DNA from: Istiophorus platypterus
Taxonomy: Eukaryota > Chordata > Actinopteri > Istiophoriformes > Istiophoridae
Assembly (NCBI GenBank): GCA_016859345.1
Contig: CM029120.1
Span: 9,482,501-9,546,500 of the forward strand
DNA length: 64,000 nt
Direction: 5' to 3'
In this document: positions 27,155-37,268 of the stretch, one piece after another
How positions within the stretch are numbered: position 1 is the stretch's first letter
Layout: the number at the start of each line of letters is the position of its first letter
Position numbers and translations under genes: made by a program
Notes under the pieces: generated by a model
What the model was told of the DNA's origin: nothing
Seen by the model: the letters and a program-made list of their open reading frames with translations, nothing else
Databases searched by the model: none

Positions 27155-27165
27155 GTGTGTGTGTG

Positions 27166-28408
27166 GGGGGGGGGGTGTAGTTGCTTCAAGTACCTGTGAG
27201 ACAAATCAAGATCGATAATGTGCTGTTTGAGTAACAGATGGATTTAAAAGTTTAGGAGATGCAAAGGGCATGGTTGAACTTTTATAACGCTATGATTCAG
27301 GATTTTCAAGCTCTGGAAGGTTATGGTGACGGCAAGCGACAGCAGGAAGCTCATGTTACAAAGTGTAGCGGAGAAGTTATCGTGTGACCTTTAACCCTGC
27401 ATTGAGTGACAATAATAACAATAACAATAACCTTCTAAGTCTTAGTATGCTACTGTTTTGTGAAAGACATGACTAGTCTGCACTGTTAGTGGACTTCTGA
27501 ACTATAGATGAACTGCCTTTGTTAATACAGCGTCTGACCAATATATCATGTGCAAATGCTGGATCATGTCTAAATTAGGCACCCGGTTACAACAAGGGGG
27601 TTACCTGAGGATCCGGGCGATGGCCTTAATGACACTGAGTCCTCTAACCTCTTGTGCGTTGTGGATAACCATGGCTTCTTTGTTCTTATGCATATAAAAA
27701 CTGTGATGAGGATGCATTCCTCGCCAACTCCTCCATGGTTGCTCAATTGTCACTAAGTTGCTTTCGGTCATCTCTCACACAAGCTAAACATAAATATACA
27801 TAGACAATTTCCTCTTGTCCACAGTCTCATTTTGTTTGTAATCCACCAGGATCTCGTGCCGGAATGCATTTGATTTTTCCACCCCAGTGCTTGGCTGGAT
27901 GACATTACATTTTTGTAAAAACTACATAACCCTGATGACATCATCATGGTTATTTTCCCAGACTTAAAGGTACTCCTGTTTAAACCCCACTAGCACTGTT
28001 GAGCACTTTTATTTTTAAGCAGGTCTCTTTTTTTTATGTCATTAATACATGCATTAGGATGCAAAGGCATTAATGATAGACAGGTGGTGGTCATGTGCTG
28101 AGAAACACAGCAATGCACCAACATAGGAAGTGAAGAAGACTGCAAACGAAAGATTTTTTTTCTTTAAATTGGCATTGCAAGAAGAAAATGAATACAATAA
28201 GTACATACTTTGGTATTTCTTAAGGATACACATAACGCTTTTTGGTGAGTAACAATGAATATAAACATCACTTTTGCTTCTTTGAAAGAAAACTCTATAA
28301 AAGGCCTTTAAGAAAGCTGCAACTGTTTTCACAAGCCAAGTAGAACTAACCATGTAAACTGAGCTGATCTTAGTGCTAAAAAATCACTGAAGTTTGTATA
28401 AGCTTATG
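27166..28408. other. Spacer between the tandem duplication and a Tc1-like element
   Basis: No gene was recognised. AT-rich sequence with no obvious repeat structure. Confidence 0.4.
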
Positions 28409-29207
28409 AAATTAGGTGCATAAGTATTACGACCATGACAGTTTTTGTAATTTTGGCCACTGTACACTGCCACATTGGATCTGAAATGAAGCCATCAAGA
28501 TGTGACTGAAATGTTAAACATTCAGCTTTAATTCAAGGGGTTTCACAAATATATCGAAATGACTAGGAATTGCAGCCATTTTTATACATAGTGCCTCATT
28601 TTCAGAGGCTAAAAAGTAAATGGTCAATTGATTGATAATCAGTTTCATGTCCAGGTATGGCCTGTTCACTCGTTATTTCATAACAACTGAAGCGGATAAA
28701 GGTCTGGAGTAGACAAAATGGAATTAGCTTCAATGGCCAAGTCATTCAGCTGATCACAACCAAATTGAGTATGCTCTTCACTTGCTGAAGACAAAGCTGG
28801 GGACAGAAAGACCCATCAATGGGCAGCAACTGAAGGCGGCTGCAGTAAAGGCCTAGCAAAGCATCTCAAGGGAGGAAACTTAACATTAGGCGATGTCCAT
28901 GGTTTCCAGACTTCAGTCGGTCGTTGACCGCAAAGTATTTTCAGCCATGTATTAAAAAAAGATCTTTATATTTAGAATTATGGTGGTTTGTCCAATTGCA
29001 CTTGAGCCTCTTAAAATGAGGGAGTGGGTACAAGAAAGGCTTTATTTGCTTAATGGTTAATGTAAAATCTTTGTGTAATGCCTTGATTTACAGCTGATAG
29101 TCTACATTCAATTCCATTTTGAATCTTTCGTTTCAAATCCATGCGATGGTGTAACGTGTCAAAAAAAAAATCGTGCCACTGTCCAAATACGTATCCACCT
29201 AACTGTA
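28409..29207. mobile_element. Internally deleted Tc1/mariner-like element (non-autonomous)
   Basis: The left end reads attaggtgcataagtatta and the right end gtccaaatacgtatccacct then aactgta. These are inverted versions of the TIR of a fish Tc1-like family (tacagttaggt...atttggaca). Inside is the family's sub-terminal sequence (cagctttaattcaa) and only the 3' end of the transposase region (cttcaatggccaagtcattc, aaagcatctcaaggg). The ~800 bp length against ~1.3 kb or more for the copy at 38.9-40.2 kb shows a large internal deletion. It has no intact ORF and is an old copy. Confidence 0.7.
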
Positions 29208-29614
29208 TTTCTACCAGTTTAAGTGCCACTATATAGGGGATATGAACTCTTCATCTTTATCTCAAAATGAAACGGAATGTTCCCTTGCTAACGTTAAAAT
29301 CTATGCAGTAAGTGGGCTCCAAACATATAAACAGAGGCGTCATTTGTTTTAAACAAAGTAAGCAGACGGACATTTCATTTTCACACACCATGACAGCATG
29401 TACCAGATATATACCACAGTGACAGACCATTAATAAAAAACCAAAGCAGTCAAAGGATAAAGATTATCTTGATTTTATCCTCCACTCTGTCACGGAGCTG
29501 CTGCCTGTTTCATTAACTGCTGTCCTGCCATCCCGCTGCTGTTTGCATAACTGTGATTCATAACACAGCAGTTATTCATCATTTGCATTTTGTTTTTCAT
29601 TCTGCAACTAGAAT

Positions 29615-29620
29615 TTTATT
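29615..29620 (-). terminator. Poly(A) signal AATAAA of manea
   Basis: Plus-strand tttatt gives AATAAA on the minus strand, about 65 nt past the manea stop codon. The 3' UTR would be short. Further signals downstream are possible. Confidence 0.45.
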
Positions 29621-29683
29621 TAGTTTTTATGTAACTACGTTATACCTCCATGAATAAACATTTGCTACAGCTCTTAAGTCAGA

Positions 29684-32434
29684 TCATTCCTGCCACTTTC
29701 GTCGCTCACCACCGAATATTGCAGCCCATTTGCGAGTTATCTCTAGGTAGATTGTGGGTTTATTGGGCAAGTAGTCCAGATACACAGTCTGGCTCGTTTT
29801 GGGTATTGCCATTTCAATCTGAGTCCCCTCATGCCATTCATTAAAAGATGTTATAGAAATAAAATCAGGCCTGGCTTTTAATGCGGCACTCAGTGAAGTC
29901 TCGTAGTATTTGCCGTTGATACGGTTTCGAGTGTTTTGGAAGTTCCAGGGTCGAATGCTTGTGTCGATATACCCCGGGCCCACACTTGGAATGAATATCA
30001 GATCGTTATCTTCGCAGAACGATTTAATGGAATCCCAGTTCCGCTGAGTGGACCCATAGGAGAACCCATTAGTAGCAAAGTAGGTGTAGACACCATCAAA
30101 ACCTGCTGTCAGGATATCTCTCTTGTGTTTCTCCTCCACCAGAAGGGCAATGAAGATCGCATCATATGGGGTTTCCCTGATGCTGTTACTCTCTGTGTGT
30201 TTTAGCAGTTTGGCCCATTGCTCAGAGTTCATCAGGTATGAGTCATACACATAGAAGATTGGGAGAAGCTTGCCAATGTTCGTCCGGTACTTGAAGAAAG
30301 CAGGGTGTTCTCCATATCTGAGGAGAAGAGTAGCCAGGTGAACAACAAAAGGAACGAAAATGTCACAGGAATTAAGAGACTGATGCAAACAGGGTAATTA
30401 TTGATTAATGCAATGAGTTGTTACTGATTCCCTGAGAGAGTGTAAGATCAGAAGAAACACAGCGCTACTCACTTCTCTATTATGTATTTGACATTAGAGA
30501 ACATATTGACTTCATCTCTGCCTCTATATGGTTCAATGTGAAAAGCTACCTGTAAACACAGAGAGTACAGCCACATTAAAAATTGGCAGCACCAACAATC
30601 TTACCTACATTTTTGTTTTAATCTTTTGAATAACATCGATCTTTTTAAGGGACTCTGTACATCAAAATATTAATCAGCTAGAAAACAAATGGTTATCAAA
30701 CTCACTTTTACCCTCATACAGACCTTAATGTGATATTTCTGTGCCACTTCAAGTAGCAAAGGCACCATGTCATCTGTCGGCTCACCATTGTCATCCTTCA
30801 AATTAGGAGGATACCAGGAGACAGCAATGACACCTGTGAACAATCGGATACTTGTTCTTAAATGTAGAAAAAAAATAATTCAAATAGTGTGAAGATATTG
30901 TGGTGATATTAAATGTGAGTAATGCAAACAAAAATCAACAAAAAAACGAAAATCATTATCTATGTATATCAATATATTGATTAGGTAACTTGATTGTTGA
31001 AGTGATTAATTATCAGTTAATTTGAAAAAATAATAATAATTTGTGCTAATAAATGGTCTTAATGTGTAGCTACTATAAGGTGCAATGTCCAAAAACCACC
31101 ATAAAAAAAAAAAAAATGACTAATGTGAAATTATTTGAGAAAATAATTTGCTGATTATAACGACTGAATTAAGTGTCATATGGCCCGGTAATGAGTCGAT
31201 ATCATTGTTTATCAACGTATAGTCTAGAAACATTTAAGTACACTCTAATAAAACATAAAATTAGTTAATGTTTTTTTGTCTTACACTGCATTTCATATGA
31301 CAGTGGAAAACAGTTCACTGCATCGAAGATCGGCTTGATTAATTTAAATTTGATTTACATACATCTGCCATATTGTAATATAATGTATTTCACAGGAAAT
31401 ATATTCTTAACAATATTCTGATATTGATTTCAGGAGGGACAGACCAAACAACTACGATTAAACATTTCCTCCAAATGAGACTGATTCTGATACTTCCACT
31501 CATCTGCAAATATCAAATACTGGTCTGATACTGGTGCTGCCTTTTTTTTTCCCAAACTTAAATCCCTATACATTTCCCTGCATGAATGTCACTGGGGTAA
31601 TTTTACTGTCAGCTGACATGAGGCCAGGAACTGCAGTGGCTTTAGTTAGTGGTTTGCCATGAATTAATCAACATATCTCTTAGCAAAAATAAAGAACTTT
31701 AAAAAAAAAAAAATAAGTAGATGAAGACACTCTATTTGATGTAGATCGGTCTAACGATCAGCTAATCAGATCAGCATGCAATAAACCATATTGCCCAGCC
31801 CTTTCCTATAATCAGGGTATCATTATTTCATCACAATATGGTTTAACTGGAGAAAGACAAGGGATACTGCTAAATTACTGTCAACCCCCTTATTGAAATT
31901 CAGGCTAACTCCTCTCTTACCAATAGATGCTGTACGTAGTTGCTGCATATGAGCCTCTATAATGGAGGGGTCCTTGGAACTGTAAGCACCTAGGGAGGGG
32001 TAAAAGTTGGACCCAATGTCGTCAGGTGGGCTGTGTCTTCCTTGTGGATACCCCTGAGCCACCTTAAAGTCCCAGTGTGGTAGCTGCGGATGGTCCCAGT
32101 GGATGTATTTGCCATCGAACTTAGGGTTCCCATACCATGTGTAGTAGAAGGCATGGAGATAGTAGTTTGGAGGAGGAAACTTCCTCAGTCTAGCTTCCAG
32201 TTCTTCATCTTTGTCTGACTTTACAGGGTCATTCATCTTAATCTGGTTGTGTTTACTGTTGTTTTCTCTCAGGATCTGATTGTCATTCTTTCTGTCAGGA
32301 AACAGCTTGACCCCTGCAGGGCTGCTAAACGGAGAGTCCTCCAGCGTGAGTGTGTTCAAAACCACTTTTATGATGAGGACGAGCAACGCCAAAGCAATTA
32401 ACGTTATGCAAGATTTGCGCCTAAACCTTGCCAT
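29684..32434 (-). CDS. manea: Glycoprotein endo-alpha-1,2-mannosidase (GH99)
   Basis: Coding exons are 32434-31921, 30833-30724, 30549-30473 and 30317-29684. They total 1335 nt, or 444 aa (human 462). The enzyme is a Golgi type II membrane protein that cuts glucosylated mannose from N-glycans, bypassing ER glucosidase trimming. A basic N-terminus precedes a membrane anchor at about residues 10-27 (TLIALALLVLIIKVVL). A stem and the GH99 (beta/alpha)8 domain follow, with YYTWYGNPKFDGKYIHWDHP, YPQGRHSPPDDIGS and IPSVGPGYIDTSIRPWN. The catalytic pair sits in FNEWHEG (E394 and E397). The ATG context (AAAGAATGG) is good. The donor after exon 2 is weak, AAG|GTCTGT, but the frame and family alignment require it. 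Its neighbour fut9 is also its neighbour in human 6q16. Confidence 0.96.
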
Positions 32435-32542
32435 TCTTTAGTTTGTGCTTGAAGCTTTCCAAAGTTCATTGTTGAGCCAGCAGTGAGGGACTGTTGTTGG
32501 AGAGGATGCCATTGAATCCCAGCCAGTGAGTCTTTGTTCAGC
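32404..32542 (-). promoter_or_regulatory. manea 5' UTR exon part with two uORFs
   Basis: An acceptor (pyrimidine-rich, then CCTCCAG) opens this exon at 32542, leaving 108 nt of leader before the manea ATG at 32434. The leader holds an ATG at 32512 with a 24-codon uORF ending at 32438, just 3 nt before the main start codon. A second ATG at 32469 opens a 21-codon uORF ending at 32404, overlapping the main start out of frame. This arrangement would be expected to lower manea translation. Confidence 0.6.
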
Positions 32543-32727
32543 CTGGAGGTTTGAAGAAACAGTGGATATATATCAGTTACTCTGCCAGCTATTATCACAA
32601 TTTATCAGGTAGTCACTTGGTTTATAAAGGGTCAGAAAACAATGCATTAAAATTTCCCATGTTCCAAGGAAATGTATTCACATTTTTTTGTCTGACCAAC
32701 AGTCCAAATCCAAAGATTGTTAAGATT

Positions 32728-33088
32728 AGGGCTGAAACTCACAACAGTAGTAAGTAACAATTATTTTAATTAATTTGTCTGTAGATTATTTTCTTGATTA
32801 ATCAATAATTCATTTAATCTATAAACACTGAAACAGAGCTCAAGATGATTCCTTCAAATGTTGTTTTGTTTCCCAAAGACATTTAGATAACAATAATATT
32901 AAGTCAAGGAAAAGCATCAGAAAAAATCTATGCAAAATTGCAGATTCAGTTGATTAATTGAATAATTGATTAATCAAGTAATTATTGCAGCTGTAAATCA
33001 GTTTACTACAATGTGAGAAAAAAAAAAGAAAATGGCAGCTGATTAATGTCCCGTCAATCACTCGATTGACTTATCGTTTCAGCACTAA
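32728..33088. mobile_element. hAT-type MITE, degenerate
   Basis: The element begins agggctgaaact and ends gtttcagcact, forming terminal inverted repeats. It contains the many att-aat words (gattaatcaataatt, aattgattaatcaag) typical of a very common teleost hAT-derived MITE. No clear 8-bp target duplication is visible. A second copy lies at 58075-58390. Confidence 0.65.
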
Positions 33089-33754
33089 AAAAAAACAAAA
33101 CAAAACACTGAAAAAAGATGTGTAGAAAGACAAAGCCTGGACTATCAGCCAGGTGGAGGAGAAAACCGACCAGGCCCCCCAGAACCGCGGGGGCCCTTGG
33201 ACAGATCCCCCATCCTCCAATCATATGGTCCCTGAGGGACCCTGTGTGAAAATATAGTTTTAAAACATAGGTTGTTTTGGTTTATATTTTTTTGCTCATT
33301 TTGTTAAAGTTGCATTTTAACAAATTATTCAAGTTTTTTTTTTCTGTTTGTCAAGTCATTACCTTACAAAATACCTTGGGTGAGGTAGTTTTATTCCATC
33401 CCCAAAGTACTTTAACACTGTAACCAACACTCATTTTAGTTGTCAATACACCTGACATTTAAAAATAAATAATCGACTGACTGTACAGTTAAGTCAGAAA
33501 CTAGTAAAGAAATTGTGCATCATTGAACCAAAGACGTTGCGTTTATCACCGTAGAGAACTAGAGAAACAAGCAATTTGAGAGTTGACGTTTGGCGTTTTC
33601 TAATTAAGCAATTAACAAGTGATCAAACTTATTGCCGGACAATCGGTTAGTCGAGGGATTTCCGCTCTAGCGCACTGGTTGGTTTTCCTGAGTTACCCAG
33701 CGAGCCTGCACCATTCGGTGGGCATCGATGGGAGGGGGCAACTATAGGTTCCTG

Positions 33755-33785
33755 CCCCGGGGGCCCTGCCCCGGGGGCCCTGCCA
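33755..33785. repeat. Short GC-rich direct repeat
   Basis: The word ctgccccgggggcc occurs twice head to tail, next to another G/C-run-rich patch near 33170-33215. Confidence 0.7.
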
Positions 33786-33899
33786 GGTTCATTCAGCCGT
33801 GAGAAACGCACAGGAACCTACAACGTTATGTAGAATGACTGCACCGTATGCGGAAGTAGCGTCAAAATGAAAGTACGCACAACAGCCACTTAAAGTATG

Positions 33900-34500
33900 T
33901 TCAATACACTGCGGATTAGCGATGCAATGCAATGCAAAAACACGCAATCTCCAAGGCAACAGCATTAGCTCCGTCCGCTCTACCTGCACTGATGAACTTT
34001 GGACTTGGTCCAACGGCGGCCGCAGGACAACGGGACAATTGGTTTTATCCCGCGACAGCCAAGCGCGTCGCTCGCTTCAGAGTCGAAGCCTCCTGTTTAA
34101 CTAACGACGCGGGACGACGAGCGCAGCCCTTTACGCGCCTCGGCCAACTCGCCGTTAATCAACGTCGGGCCGCACGAAGAGCGCAGAGGCGGAGGACGGG
34201 GCGCAACCCGCACTTCTGGTCCAGCGGCCGCCCCGGCGAGCGCAGCGGATCTGTAGACGCCCTCGCCGGCGGACGGGCGCCGGCCGCGACCCATCCATGC
34301 GCTATATGAGGCCGACGTTACGCGCCGCACCCCGCCCGGTCGACGACGGCCGCATGAGCGGCGGGACGGGACGGCGGCGACGGGTGTCGCCTCCCCGCGT
34401 CTCGGCTGGTGTATTACGCGCAGCCGATAGCGAAGGCTAACGTTGGTACGACGCATGCGCCGCGTTGGAGTCGCCGTGCCACAGTTGTCCCGTTTTCTGA
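33900..34500 (-). promoter_or_regulatory. CpG island, probable manea promoter and first exon
   Basis: A sharp rise in GC and undepleted CpG (many cgcg, gcgg and gacg words) 1.5-2 kb upstream of the manea coding start. Such islands mark promoters in fish and no other start is nearby, so it most likely holds the untranslated first exon of manea. A divergent plus-strand transcript is also possible. The open frames across it are by-products of GC richness. Confidence 0.5.
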
Positions 34501-34504
34501 CAAC

Positions 34505-34932
34505 AGACACAAAGCAAAAACAAAACAACAAAACAAAAACAAACCAAAACCAAAACCAAAACCAAAACAAAAGAAAACAAAAGAAAAGAAAAGAAGAGAA
34601 AAGAAAAGAAAAGAAAAGAAAAGAAAAGAAAAGAAAAGAAAAACAAACAAAAACAAAAACAAAAACAAAAACAAACCAAACCAAGCCAAAACAAACCAAA
34701 TCAAACCAAACCAAACAAACCAAAACAAACCAAACCAAACCAAACCAAAACAAAAACAAACCAAAAACAAAACAAACCAAAAACAAAACAAACCAAAAAC
34801 AAAACAAAACAAAACAAAACAAAACAAAACAAAAACAAAACAAACCAAAAACAAAACAAACCAAAAACAAAACAAACCAAAAACAAAACAAAACAAAACA
34901 AAACAAAACAAAACAAAACCAAAACAAACAAA
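34505..34932. repeat. A/C-rich simple repeat (CAAAA/CCAAA/GAAAA units)
   Basis: About 430 bp made of 5-6-mer variants. From 34640 on it is almost purely A and C on the plus strand. The block around 34572-34650 is made of GAAAA units. It produces long open frames on both strands with Lys/Asn/Gln or Phe/Leu/Cys bias that are not genes. It directly abuts the CpG island. Confidence 0.95.
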
Positions 34933-36590
34933 TGGAAATGAGAACAGCTTTGTTGGGAATTCAGCTGCATTCAAATGTTGCATATGTGAGCACAGATAGT
35001 AGGAGAGATGCAAACAGATGAAGGACGTTCCAGGCATATAATAGGTTTTAACCTTGTTTTATTTATTTATTTTTTTCAATTTTCTGTTTATAATATTGAT
35101 AATATTATGATATTTAGTTGTCATAATCTACTCAGGCAGACTCACACCGCAGCGGGAGAACCACAGCTATATATAGCTCATATATATGAGCATCATCTTG
35201 GCATAGATAGAAGAATTGGAGGCCTCCATCACTACGGGACCATCTCCTTCTGATGACAGTGATGAGAGGATTGCTTCACAGGCCACATCCACTTTTTAGA
35301 GTTAAATGTAATCACTTTCTTCCTCATTCCTTTCCCCAGGAGAACTCCACATGCAGCTCAGAGAGCATCGCCTACTGCAGCCTCGGCTTTTGACACCGGG
35401 AATGTGAATCGTCTGGTTTGGATCTTGTCTCACCGCCGCCTGAGCGCTGCCGCCGACCCTCTGGTCGTCTTCAGGACGGATGTGGAACTTTCTGAGCTGG
35501 GTTACGAGGTGTCTACAGGCTCCAGCTGTGTGAAGCTCACTGGGTTGAATGGGAACATTAAAAAGAAGAGTACGAGAATCAAAGAGCTCCACTGCTTTTC
35601 AAATATTTCTACCAGTAAGAGACCTAATTTTAACCAAAGTTGGATGTAATTACTGTATATGAATTTGCAGTCACTTAACCTGATTTTATCCCAGGGTGGG
35701 TCTTTCGTAGCTCATTTGTATGAAGTATCGGTTGTATGTGAAGACAAAAAAAGTGTAGAGGGAAGAAGAAAAAGCATTGGTGCATAGAAACCAGAAAAAA
35801 GAGACGGAACATAAATTTTAGTTTCCATCCATTTTATTGAATTTATAGACTTTCAAACAAACTTGTACAAATTGCAAAACAGCTTTTGGTAACACCTCAT
35901 TGTTTTCTTATTATCATTATTAGGAAATAAATTAAGTGAATAAAAAGTAAACAATGTGAATAGAGAACAGAAATATAACAGAAAGAAGAATATCACAAAG
36001 AGCAAAAAGAAAGACCAAAAGAAAGAAAAAGAAAGAGGCAACTGTTTTCCACAAAAAGTCGACTGCGTCTCATTTACAGTAGACTGAAGCTGAAGAGCCT
36101 ATTTGGTCTGCCAAATAGGCAACTAAAGTGCCTGAAGCAATTTGTACTGGCATTGTAATGAAAAGCCCATCTTGAGCTGTCTAGTTCGAAATTTACATCC
36201 GATTTGTGCTACCTTGCACTGTAATACTGTATTTGCACACCAGGTGGCATCACTATCCCACAACAAAACCGGCTGGTCCTGCCGCCCACTCCCGACTCCA
36301 CCAGTTGCCATATTCTGTGCCCGAACAGTTTTGGTGATGGGAGACGAGCATGGCTGGCATTCTACAACGTGATCAATCAACGTGATTATAGGGGGGTAAT
36401 TATCTTCATAAGAAAAGATATGACTTAGACCCAGGAAAATATCTATCAGCTCTGTGTGAGAAGCGGCATATTTTTGTGTGGGTGTGGAGTTGAGGCACAG
36501 CGAGAAATAAGAGAGTGGAGGAATTGATGGCCGGAGGGTGTTGTGTTCGGGTAGAGCGTGTCCACGGTGAGCAGCATCTGATTTAGCCTC
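34933..36590. other. Spacer between manea and ppp1cb, with possible distal ppp1cb 3' UTR
   Basis: No coding exon was recognised. A minus-strand AATAAA at about 35832-35837 could be a distal poly(A) signal of ppp1cb, which has a long 3' UTR in mammals. A GA-rich/AAAG stretch lies near 35980-36040. Confidence 0.4.
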
Positions 36591-36596
36591 TTTATT
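36591..36596 (-). terminator. Possible proximal poly(A) signal of ppp1cb
   Basis: Plus-strand tttatt gives AATAAA on the minus strand, about 670 nt past the ppp1cb stop. A more distal one near 35832 competes. Confidence 0.35.
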
Positions 36597-37268
36597 TCAT
36601 TCGAGCCGGTCTCTTCACATTCCGTGCTACTAACAGGGAGGTACACTTTTTCATCAGTTAAATATACAAAATGTGCTTGTGTACAACAACCGCAAAGTGC
36701 ACTGCACAAGCTATAATGAGTCTGAACAAATATACTGGAATATAAGAGATGTTATTTATGTCTACAGATTTAGCACTGCATGGAAATTTCAGTCTCATTG
36801 AAATACACTGGAAAGATTCTCTCTGTTTTTTGAGAGGTCAAGGCAAAATGATTTTCAAACTCCATCTTCACTTTGTTGCACTGAAAAAGATTTAATCTAA
36901 CTCAGTCACTTTGCCCCTCTGTGTAAAGAGGGCATTTCCTTACATGACACAGAACCCCAGAAAACCTCAAATGGAATTGGAAGTAAAACCACCAAAAAGA
37001 TTATTTGTTAATAATATCAAAAATACCAACAAACAGGCAAAAAATAAAACAGATTGGTCACAGCAAATTTATGTACACATACACATTAAGAAAAGAGCTG
37101 TCAGTGGACTGGGGGATGGGCTGGGTGAGTGGGGAAGAAAGAGGAGAAAGATTTGGGCAATTAGATAAGCCCCGTATCTTTGCTATACAGGGGAGTTACA
37201 GGGGTTGCCATGATGGCAGACCAAGGACAGACAGGGTAAATAGGATGGGGAGAGCCAAGGCTGCACGT

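Noticed and set aside
31180..31805. Possible further hAT-type MITE in the first manea coding intron (ends near attgcccagccc)
   Set aside because: Only one end resembles a known terminal word and the opposite end could not be found, so it is not listed as an element.
34097..35037. Long open frames (up to 276 aa) on both strands rich in Phe/Leu/Cys or Lys/Gln/Asn
   Set aside because: They are translations of the A/C-rich simple repeat and the adjoining CpG island. There is no domain, and both strands are open for the same trivial reason.
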